This document shows, in pieces, positions 1-5,997 of a stretch of DNA of 20,027 nucleotides. Source of the DNA: Planctomycetota bacterium. GTDB lineage: Bacteria; Planctomycetota; Phycisphaerae; UBA1845. The translations under genes and the position numbers were made by a program. The notes beneath the pieces were generated by a model that did no database searches, was not told the DNA's origin, and saw only the letters and a program-made list of their open reading frames with translations. Position 1 is the stretch's first letter. Each line of letters begins with the position of its first letter. The DNA lies in assembly GCA_024277835.1 (NCBI GenBank), contig JAJRUK010000397.1:1-20027 (forward strand), given 5' to 3'.

Positions 1-1326
1 GTCCATGTTGCCGGCGAAGTCGATGTAGCCAATCGCTCCGCCGTAGGGGCCTCTTCGCAGGGTTTCCAGTTCGTCGATGATCTGCATAGCCCGAACTTTC
101 GGCGCGCCGCTGACAGTACCGACAGGGAGGACACTCTTAATCGCGTCGAAGGCGGTCTTGCCTTTGGCTAACTCTCCCGAGACGTTGCTGCAGATGTGCA
201 TGACGTGGGAGTATCGTTCGATCGACATGAGGTCATCGATCTTGACGGTGCCAGGTTCGCAGATTCGACCGAGGTCGTTTCTGCCCAGGTCGACCAGCAT
301 GACGTGCTCAGCCCGCTCTTTGGGGTCGTTGAGCAGTTCGGTTTCCAGTCCCAGGTCTTCCGCTTCGTTTCGGCCTCTCGGTCGTGTTCCGGCGAGGGGT
401 CTGCTTGAGACGGTGCGGTCTTCGAGGCGGCAGAGGATTTCCGGGCTTGCACCGACGAGGGTAACGGTTGGCGACTGAACGTAGAACATAAAGGGCGACG
501 GGTTGATAACGCGGAGGGCGCGGTAGATGTCGTAGGGTGATGCGTCGGTCGTTGATGAGAGTCGATGCGAGAGGACGACCTGAAAGATGTCGCCGGCGCG
601 GATGTACTTTTTGCAGCGATCGACGGCGACTTCAAACTCTTCTTCGGAGACGCTGCTGTCGTAGTCTTGCTTGGCGTTGGTGACGACGGGGAGCGGTTTG
701 ATTGGGTCGGGGCGATGGACTTCCAATTTGGCGATGAGATCCTTGATGCGGTCGCAGGCGGTTTCGTAGGCAGCCTCTTCGGAGTCAGCCTCGTCGAGAT
801 GGGCGTGGACGACGACGTGGATGAGTTTTTGCACGTGGTCGAAGATGACCATCTGGTCGTAAATGCCAAAGATGGCATCGGGGAGGTTTCGATCGTCTTT
901 GGGCGGGGTGCCGAGTTTTTCGTAGTGACGGGCGATGTCATAGCCAGCGTAACCAACCGCGCCGCCGAGGAACCTCGGGAGGTTTGGCGGTTGGGCTGCG
1001 TTGTATTGGGCGAGGAGAGATTCTAGCTCGTCGAGCGGATCGACGCCGGCGACTTCGCGCGTGCCGCTTTTGTCGGTGACTTTCACGCCGTCGTCTTTCG
1101 CTTCAAAGATGGCGACGGGTTCTGCAGCCAGGAAGGAATATCGCGCAATTTTTTCGCCGCCGACGACGCTCTCGAGGAGGAAGGCGTGGTCTGCGCCCTT
1201 GGCGATTCGGTCGAAGGCGGAGACCGGGGTCAACTGGTCGCTGAGTAAGCTACAATAGACGGGGACGGTGTTGGCGCTTTTCGAAAGTTTGGCGAACTCT
1301 GCTGTGGAAGGTTGAAAATGGAACAT
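1..1326 (-). CDS. trpE: Anthranilate synthase component I, 3' end cut by window edge
   Basis: Makes anthranilate from chorismate, with ammonia supplied by the TrpG glutaminase; this is the first committed step of tryptophan synthesis in the cytoplasm. The reading frame is open from the window edge up to the ATG at 1324-1326 and gives 442 residues of a protein usually near 500. Seen in it: the LLES tryptophan-binding motif at residues 50-53, GTRPRG at 313-318, a DLGRNDLGR stretch near 325, and GTVSGAPK at 403-410 followed by the RRGPYGGAIGYIDF segment. GTVSGAPK favours TrpE over the related PabB. The LLES motif suggests feedback inhibition by tryptophan. The start is supported by a TTGACG-N17-TAGCAT promoter whose -10 box ends 7 bases before the ATG, which leaves no room for a ribosome binding site or a leader peptide. 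trpG is not visible and may lie outside the window. Confidence 0.95.
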   Translation of the reverse strand, partial: MFHFQPSTAEFAKLSKSANTVPVYCSLLSDQLTPVSAFDRIAKGADHAFLLESVVGGEKIARYSFLAAEPVAIFEAKDDGVKVTDKSGTREVAGVDPLDELESLLAQYNAAQPPNLPRFLGGAVGYAGYDIARHYEKLGTPPKDDRNLPDAIFGIYDQMVIFDHVQKLIHVVVHAHLDEADSEEAAYETACDRIKDLIAKLEVHRPDPIKPLPVVTNAKQDYDSSVSEEEFEVAVDRCKKYIRAGDIFQVVLSHRLSSTTDASPYDIYRALRVINPSPFMFYVQSPTVTLVGASPEILCRLEDRTVSSRPLAGTRPRGRNEAEDLGLETELLNDPKERAEHVMLVDLGRNDLGRICEPGTVKIDDLMSIERYSHVMHICSNVSGELAKGKTAFDAIKSVLPVGTVSGAPKVRAMQIIDELETLRRGPYGGAIGYIDFAGNMD

Positions 1327-1362
1327 GGGGGCGATGCTACAATCCGCGCCGTGGGGCGTCAA
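1327..1362 (-). promoter_or_regulatory. Promoter of trpE, predicted leaderless transcript
   Basis: Read on the minus strand: a -35 box TTGACG at 1362-1357, a 17-base spacer, and a -10 box TAGCAT at 1339-1334. Only seven bases separate the -10 box from the trpE ATG, so transcription should begin at or next to the start codon. No Shine-Dalgarno sequence lies upstream of the ATG. The boxes are seen directly; leaderless transcription is inferred. Confidence 0.6.
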
Positions 1363-1406
1363 TTGGACGCTCCCGGAGCGTGCTCCCGTCCGGAGAGGGG
1401 TTCGGC

Positions 1407-1412
1407 TATACT
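1407..1412 (+). promoter_or_regulatory. Possible -10 box for the PTPS-like gene
   Basis: TATACT lies 60 bases upstream of the ATG at 1473, in the divergent region shared with trpE. No convincing -35 box sits 16-18 bases upstream, so the call is weak. A GAGGAA at 1455-1460 is a possible ribosome binding site, but its 12-base spacing is long. A GC-rich inverted repeat (CGCTC-CCG-GAGCG) lies just upstream, near 1368-1381. Confidence 0.3.
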
Positions 1413-1472
1413 GTTTTGTGGGGCTGCAATCGATCGGCACGGGTGGGGAATGAAGAGGAATGCGGTTTCATA

Positions 1473-1841
1473 ATGTATACGGTTTCTGTGGAGACGACTT
1501 TTTGCGCGACGCATCGTGTTACGCTTCCAGATGGATCGTTGGAGGCGGTGCATGGGCATGACTGGCGCGTGGTGGCGGTCTTTGCGAGGGCATCGCTGGA
1601 CGATCATGGGATGGTTGTCGATTTTTGTGAGGCGGAGCGCGTTCTTGAAAAAGTCGTAGCGGATTTTCGACATGCCGATTTGAACGAGCTTGAGATTTTT
1701 TCGGGGCTTTCTCCGACGGCGGAGGTTGTTGCTCGCGTGTTATTTGATCGGGTCGTAGCCAACGGGTTGGATTCGCTCGTTCGTGTCGAGATTACGGAAG
1801 CGCCGGGATGTTTGGCGTCGTATCAGCATGATTCGGTGTGA
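1473..1841 (+). CDS. 6-pyruvoyl-tetrahydropterin synthase / QueD family protein lacking the usual catalytic Cys
   Basis: A member of the COG0720 fold, whose best-known forms act on dihydroneopterin triphosphate (pterin or queuosine precursor synthesis). It has 122 residues, normal for the family. The zinc-binding histidines are present: H14 (in CATHRV) and H27/H29 (VHGHDW). A conserved His (H67, in FRHADLNE) and the late Glu (E109, in ITEAPG) are also present. In E. coli QueD the catalytic Cys sits four residues before HGH; here that place is Leu23, with a Glu at 24. The Asp before the catalytic His is Arg here. The reaction may therefore differ from QueD. ATG 1473 is chosen because the family's N-terminus begins there; an in-frame ATG at 1380 would place a possible -10 box inside the gene. 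No other queuosine or folate gene lies nearby. Confidence 0.8.
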   Translation: MYTVSVETTFCATHRVTLPDGSLEAVHGHDWRVVAVFARASLDDHGMVVDFCEAERVLEKVVADFRHADLNELEIFSGLSPTAEVVARVLFDRVVANGLDSLVRVEITEAPGCLASYQHDSV

Positions 1842-1871
1842 AAATCCGCTTCTACAGGCTACGGGGTCGGT

Positions 1872-1900
1872 TTGACGATAAAAAGCGAGAGGTATAGAGT
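1872..1900 (+). promoter_or_regulatory. Promoter of mcsA-mcsB
   Basis: TTGACG at 1872-1877 is followed after 17 bases by TAGAGT at 1895-1900; an overlapping TATAGA at 1893-1898 has a 15-base spacer. Transcription would start near 1907, giving a leader of about 35 bases that holds the AGGA site at 1932-1935 before the mcsA ATG. It lies 30 bases past the stop of the PTPS-like gene, so mcsAB appears to be its own unit. Confidence 0.55.
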
Positions 1901-1940
1901 TTAATGGCGGGGTGGATGTGCGGGGCGAGGCAGGATTATC

Positions 1941-2426
1941 ATGCAGTGTGAACGATGCCATCAAGCCAAGGCGACGGTTCATATCACCGATACCGTTCCG
2001 GAAAAGACCGAGCGACATCTGTGCGAGAATTGCGCGGAGTCGGAAGGCGTGATCGTTAAGCATCATCATCCAACGACGAACGAGGTCTTGCAGCAATTCT
2101 TGAAGCACAAGGCGGCGACGTCCGGGGCGGATGATATCACCTGTCCAAAGTGTGCGATGACGTTTAACGATTTTCAGTTGAAGGGGCAGCTTGGTTGTCC
2201 GCACGACTATACGGTCTTTCGTGAGTTTTTGTTGCCATTGATCGAGCGTGCGCATGAGGGGCAGGTTCGTCACATTGGGAAGGTTCCCAAGACGGCGGCG
2301 GCGACGGTTCATCGGCAGACCGATCTTGTTCGACTTCGGCGCGAGCTGCGCGAGGCGGTTGCGGGCGAGAATTACGAACAAGCGGCGCAGGTTCGCGATC
2401 AGATACGGATGCTTGAGGACGCATGA
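1941..2426 (+). CDS. mcsA: McsA-like activator of protein arginine kinase (zinc fingers plus UVR motif)
   Basis: A 161-residue cytoplasmic protein. In Bacillus, McsA binds and activates the arginine kinase McsB and helps feed proteins to the ClpC-ClpP protease. Seen here: a first zinc-binding set, C3/C6 (CERC) and C28/C31 (CENC); a second set, C68/C71 (CPKC) and C86 (GCPHDY); and a UVR motif with coiled-coil character at about residues 125-160 (RLRRELREAVAGENYEQAA). The fourth ligand of the second finger is not Cys: where Bacillus McsA has CxxC, this protein has C-P-H-D, so His88 or Asp89 would have to complete the site. The ATG follows an AGGA at 5-base spacing. The stop overlaps the mcsB start (ATGA, 2423-2426), which implies translational coupling. 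The adjacent kinase makes the call firm. clpC is not in the window. Confidence 0.92.
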   Translation: MQCERCHQAKATVHITDTVPEKTERHLCENCAESEGVIVKHHHPTTNEVLQQFLKHKAATSGADDITCPKCAMTFNDFQLKGQLGCPHDYTVFREFLLPLIERAHEGQVRHIGKVPKTAAATVHRQTDLVRLRRELREAVAGENYEQAAQVRDQIRMLEDA

Positions 2427-3475
2427 ATCTTGACGATCTAACACGAAGTACGGGAGAATGGCTTCGAGGCGAGGGGCCTTTGTCTGACGTTGTGGTCTCA
2501 TCGCGGATTCGCCTTGCGCGAAATCTGGCGGAAAGGCCCTTCCTGACGACAGCCAGCGAGTCGGATCAGACGGAGATTTATCGTTGCCTTGCCAATGATG
2601 TGACGGCTGCGAGTGATGACGATGCGATGTTTGTTGATCTGAATGAAGCCGACCCGGTCGATCGGGATTTTCTTGTCGAGCGGAATTTGATTAGTCGTCA
2701 ACATGCGTCGGGGAGCGGAAGTCGTGGTGTTTCGATTTCGGCTCGCGAGACGCGTTCGCTGATGATTAACGAAGAGGATCACTTGCGGATTCAGGGGCTT
2801 CGCTCGGGTTTTCAGTTGGAAACGATCTGGGAAGAGGTGAATCGGGCGGACGATGCGATTTCTGATTCGTTGTCGTTTGCGTTTGATTCTCAGCTTGGTT
2901 ACCTGACAGCTTGTCCGACGAACGTTGGGACGGGGATTCGGGTTTCGGTGATGTTGCACTTGCCGGGGTTGCGTTTAACGAAAGAGATTGAGCGCGTGGC
3001 CCGGGCGGCGCGGGATATGCACCTTGCGGTGCGAGGTTTGCAGGGGGAAGGGACCGAGGCTGTCGGGGATTTGTATCAACTATCGAATCAGACGACGCTG
3101 GGTAAGACGGAAGCGGAGATTATTGACGCGTTTAGCACGTCGATTATCCCGCGGATCGTTGAGTATGAACGGGCGGCGCGCGATACGCTTGCCAAAAAGC
3201 AGCCCGTTCGACTGGACGACAAAATCTGGCGGGCTTACGGGTTGCTTTCCAATGCGCGGCGGATCGCGAGCGGCGAGACGCATACGCTTCTGTCGCCGCT
3301 TCGGATGGGGATCTTTATGGGGCGGTTTTCGAAGTTTGATGTGAAGCGCTGGAACGAACTGTTCTTGTTTACGCAACCCGCGCATCTTCAGAAGGTGCAT
3401 GGCGTGTCGATGGGTGAGCGCGAGCGGGCGATTGCTCGGGCTGATTATCTTCGCGATCGACTTGGCGACGATTGA
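2423..3475 (+). CDS. mcsB: Protein arginine kinase McsB
   Basis: Transfers phosphate from ATP to arginine side chains; phosphoarginine marks proteins for ClpC-ClpP degradation in Gram-positive bacteria. The 350 residues match the usual length. Family motifs in order: SSRIRLARN at 26-34 (nucleotide binding), INEEDHLRI at 115-123, and CPTNVGTG at 164-171 with the expected catalytic Cys164, followed by RGLQGEGTEA near 204-213 with conserved acidic residues. The C-terminus has RAIARA at 335-340, where Bacillus McsB carries its RDxxRA phosphoarginine-sensing motif. If the alignment is right, the Asp is Ala here and allosteric self-activation may differ; this point is inference. It overlaps mcsA by four bases and must be cotranscribed. 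The region beyond the stop holds hairpins between convergent genes. Confidence 0.95.
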   Translation: MNLDDLTRSTGEWLRGEGPLSDVVVSSRIRLARNLAERPFLTTASESDQTEIYRCLANDVTAASDDDAMFVDLNEADPVDRDFLVERNLISRQHASGSGSRGVSISARETRSLMINEEDHLRIQGLRSGFQLETIWEEVNRADDAISDSLSFAFDSQLGYLTACPTNVGTGIRVSVMLHLPGLRLTKEIERVARAARDMHLAVRGLQGEGTEAVGDLYQLSNQTTLGKTEAEIIDAFSTSIIPRIVEYERAARDTLAKKQPVRLDDKIWRAYGLLSNARRIASGETHTLLSPLRMGIFMGRFSKFDVKRWNELFLFTQPAHLQKVHGVSMGERERAIARADYLRDRLGDD

Positions 3476-3498
3476 GGGGGTTGTCGGCGTCCATATCT

Positions 3499-3515
3499 GG
3501 TCCGCATGACGGACC
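3499..3515. terminator. Hairpin between convergent genes, possible mcsB terminator
   Basis: A 6-bp stem (GGTCCG / CGGACC) with a 5-base loop lies 23 bases after the mcsB stop. No T-run follows, so intrinsic termination is uncertain. Confidence 0.3.
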
Positions 3516-3532
3516 CCACTCCCTTCTGGGAT

Positions 3533-3548
3533 GCCGGGTCGATGACCC
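3533..3548. repeat. Palindromic intergenic element, copy 1
   Basis: The 16 bases GCCGGGTCGATGACCC form a hairpin (GGGTC-GAT-GACCC). The identical 16 bases occur at 16706-16721, also between convergent genes. It may be part of a dispersed repeat family or a bidirectional terminator. Confidence 0.6.
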
Positions 3549-3565
3549 CCAGCCCACCGAAATTT

Positions 3566-3580
3566 GTCCGCATCGCGGAC
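3566..3580 (-). terminator. Hairpin just past the polyferredoxin stop
   Basis: A 6-bp stem (GTCCGC / GCGGAC) with a 3-base loop starts one base beyond the minus-strand stop codon at 3582-3584. On the minus strand AAATTT follows. It could act as a short terminator, although the U-run is poor. Confidence 0.4.
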
Positions 3581-3581
3581 A

Positions 3582-5708
3582 CTATGGGTTGGTTTGCGGG
3601 ATTGTTTCTTTCGCTTGGAGCATTTGGGCGAAGGCCCTTATCTTTCGGTCATTGGGGGAGAGGGTTTGCGCTTTTTGGGCGTGTGGGAGAGCTTCTTTGA
3701 TTTTTCCGGTCATGTATAGAGCGACGGCTAAGTTGTATCTTGCCTGGAGGAAGTCGGGGTGGTTGTCCACTAAGTGTTGAAGATGTGTGATTGCTTCCTC
3801 GATTTGGTTTTGACCTAGAAGCGCCATGGCTAAGTTGTAGCGGACGTTTGCACGGGTTGGGCCGGGGTCGATTTTCAGTGCTCGCTGCCAGTAGTTGATT
3901 CCGGCGGCTGCGTTTCCTGCGCGGGTTTCAATGAAGCCCATTGCGATGAGTAGGTCAGGGTCGTTGGGGTATTCTTTGAGGAGTGGTGCGAGTTCTGCGC
4001 GGGCTTCGTCGAAACGGGCGAGGTCGCTGAGTATTTTGCTGACGTGTGGTGGCAAGATCTTCTTGTCGCGGGTCGTGCTCGATCCTTCGCGGAGAATGTT
4101 GATCGCGTCGTCGGTGCGGTTTTGCGAGACGAGCATTTTGGCGAGTTCGATGCGGGCGCTGCTGAACGACGGATCAACCTCCAAGGCCTTGCGATAAGAT
4201 TCTTCCGCTTCGTCGAATCGTTCTTGTTTTCTCAGAACGCCCGCCAGCCCTCGGCGACAGTCTGATTCGTTGAGTCCTATCTTGATGAGTTCGCGGACGG
4301 TTGATTCTGCCGCTTCGACATTTCCACTGGCGAGATACAACCGGACCAGGTCACTCATGGCGGCGGGCGTTTTGGTGAGGCCGAGACGGTTGACGGTTTC
4401 CAGAGCGGTGATGGTATCGGTTACTTCCTGTTTGGCTTGATCGGGCGCGCTTTCCCACCAGTTGTCGCGCGGCGACCAAATGGCGTCTGGAAGTTGGATC
4501 GCCTGGGACCGTGCGTGGGCTTTGGCGAAGGTGTATTGGATGAACCCGCTGTGTGCGAAAAAGGCGATGAGAACGAGCGACGACAGCGCGTAAAGTGCGC
4601 CGGGGGTTGTGATGCGGTTTCCAGTTTTTAGTTTCAGATTTTGAAAACGAACGTTTGTTGAGACGACGAGTCGCCACGCTTTCATAAGGAGAAACGCGGT
4701 GATGGCAGCCATGCCCATTGCGAGAAGGAGTGGGACTTGGTTGTAAAGACCCCGGTACGAAAGGATCGCGGCGATGCCGACGAAGGTCATCGCGAGTTCT
4801 TCGGTGAGGGTGAAATCGTACTTGCGCGGTTTGGGTGGTTGCGTTTGCGTTTTGGCGATACTCGGTTTTCCAAAGCCGAACGATAGGGCGTCGTTGGGGC
4901 AGACGCTGACGCAGTCCATGCACTTCATGCAGCCAGGATCAACGACCATGCCGTAGGTTGCGACTTCTTCGTGGACGCGAACGTTGGACGTGCATGCGGC
5001 GGTGCAGTGGCCACAATGTTCGCAGGCGTCGGAGACGCGGATTCGACCGGGGGCGACTTTGTCTGCGACGGCGAAGAATCCGCCGTAGGGGCATGCGTAG
5101 GTGCAGAATCCTTTTGAACCTAAAAAGTAGACGATGCCGAATCCGCAGATGATGACGGTCAGGATCGCGATCGAGTAGGTCGGGAATGTCTTCCAGTAGT
5201 CCGTTGTGATGAGGTGGTTTTGCGTGGCAGGTGCGGGAGCGCCGATGTAGAGTCGGTAGGCGGTTGGCCAAACGAACATGTAGATCGCCAGAGCGAGCGG
5301 TGCGAGGATGAGGATGCGCGATCGGAATGGTTTTGGTTTGATGCGTATCTTTTTCAACAGCCAGGCGGCGATGTCCTGGTAGGCGATGAGGTGACAGCCC
5401 CATCCGCAGAGGTAGCGACCGAAGATGAGCGTGGCGAGTATGGCGACGGCGAAGAAGATGAACCCGGCGTTGAGGTGACCATCGTTGAGAGTGTACATTG
5501 CCTCGGAGGGTTCGATGGGGGAGATTGTCTTGCCGGTGATGAGCCACTGAATGGCGTGGACGATCATGGTGACGTGGACGAGGATGAGGGAGAGTGCTCG
5601 CCACTTGCTCATTTTGGAGGGGCGGACGGTGGTCTTGTCGCCGGGAAGGACGGGTAGGTGGATAGCTCCGCTTAAATGCGGGTTGGGTTGTTTGTGTTGC
5701 TGTTGCAT
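3582..5708 (-). CDS. Membrane polyferredoxin (NapH/FixG-like) fused to TPR repeats
   Basis: A likely electron-transfer membrane protein of 708 residues; its partner is unknown. Using ATG 5706-5708, there are about four membrane segments near residues 36-56, 81-101, 131-147 and 179-197. Between them are the NapH/RdxA-type cysteine segments GRYLCGWGCHL (~97-107) and GFCTYACPYGG (~200-210). Two [4Fe-4S] ferredoxin motifs follow: CEHCGHCTAAC at 229-239 and CMKCMDCVSVCP at 260-271. About three more hydrophobic segments lie near 306-389, then roughly 270 residues of TPR-like helices with repeats such as FDEAEESYRKALEVDPSF and YNLAMALLGQNQIEEAITHL. The frame could extend to a TTG at 5780, but ATG 5708 is preferred because the extra residues are not membrane-like and run toward a repeat; no clear Shine-Dalgarno site helps. 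Family members serve nitrate, nitrous-oxide or cytochrome-oxidase assembly; no such gene lies nearby. Confidence 0.85.
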   Translation of the reverse strand: MQQQHKQPNPHLSGAIHLPVLPGDKTTVRPSKMSKWRALSLILVHVTMIVHAIQWLITGKTISPIEPSEAMYTLNDGHLNAGFIFFAVAILATLIFGRYLCGWGCHLIAYQDIAAWLLKKIRIKPKPFRSRILILAPLALAIYMFVWPTAYRLYIGAPAPATQNHLITTDYWKTFPTYSIAILTVIICGFGIVYFLGSKGFCTYACPYGGFFAVADKVAPGRIRVSDACEHCGHCTAACTSNVRVHEEVATYGMVVDPGCMKCMDCVSVCPNDALSFGFGKPSIAKTQTQPPKPRKYDFTLTEELAMTFVGIAAILSYRGLYNQVPLLLAMGMAAITAFLLMKAWRLVVSTNVRFQNLKLKTGNRITTPGALYALSSLVLIAFFAHSGFIQYTFAKAHARSQAIQLPDAIWSPRDNWWESAPDQAKQEVTDTITALETVNRLGLTKTPAAMSDLVRLYLASGNVEAAESTVRELIKIGLNESDCRRGLAGVLRKQERFDEAEESYRKALEVDPSFSSARIELAKMLVSQNRTDDAINILREGSSTTRDKKILPPHVSKILSDLARFDEARAELAPLLKEYPNDPDLLIAMGFIETRAGNAAAGINYWQRALKIDPGPTRANVRYNLAMALLGQNQIEEAITHLQHLVDNHPDFLQARYNLAVALYMTGKIKEALPHAQKAQTLSPNDRKIRAFAQMLQAKETIPQTNP

Positions 5709-5821
5709 CGTGCTTTTGGTTTTTCGGCTGATCGGTCTGGGTGCGTGACAGAATCGGCGGAATCTGAGTTGCGTTTGCAATCGCGGTCTTGGTTGAAAGC
5801 TGTTGTCACGCTGTTGCCGAT

Positions 5822-5843
5822 CGCTCCCTCACAGTCGCGGCTC
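5822..5843. repeat. Dispersed intergenic repeat, copy 1
   Basis: A 22-base stretch (CGCTCCCTCAC + AGTCGCGGCTC) recurs at 11116-11137 with one mismatch. It lies in the 289-base divergent region (5709-5997), which otherwise holds a 10-base palindrome GATATATATC at 5845-5854 and a weak promoter for the next gene. Confidence 0.65.
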
Positions 5844-5921
5844 TGATATATATCATATCGGGTGTTGGCGAGATGGGTGGTCCCGGTGCGGATTTTTCGC
5901 TTTCGGAGGGGCTGGTTGTTC

Positions 5922-5950
5922 TTGCGAACTGGTTGCTGAGGCGTGACAAT
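5922..5950 (+). promoter_or_regulatory. Possible promoter of the dikinase-like gene
   Basis: TTGCGA at 5922-5927, a 17-base spacer, and GACAAT at 5945-5950. This would give a leader of about 40 bases with a good GAGGA site (5990-5994) ahead of ATG 5998. The -10 box is imperfect. Confidence 0.35.
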
Positions 5951-5997
5951 GGGCTGCTGACGCGGGTGCGTCGCTGACATTTTGTTGATGAGGAACT

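Noticed and set aside
168..956. 262-codon minus-strand frame within trpE
   Set aside because: It is in another frame than the motif-bearing trpE reading, and its Ser/Thr/Pro-rich composition is a frame-shift artefact.
77..1258. Several plus-strand open frames opposite trpE
   Set aside because: trpE is unambiguous on the minus strand with all motifs, and these frames have no family features.
3476..3780. 102-codon and 64-codon plus-strand frames past mcsB
   Set aside because: They overlap the 3' end of the polyferredoxin-TPR gene and show no protein-like motif.
5845..5854. GATATATATC palindrome as an operator
   Set aside because: A single short AT palindrome without a second copy or a matching regulator gene; too weak to call.
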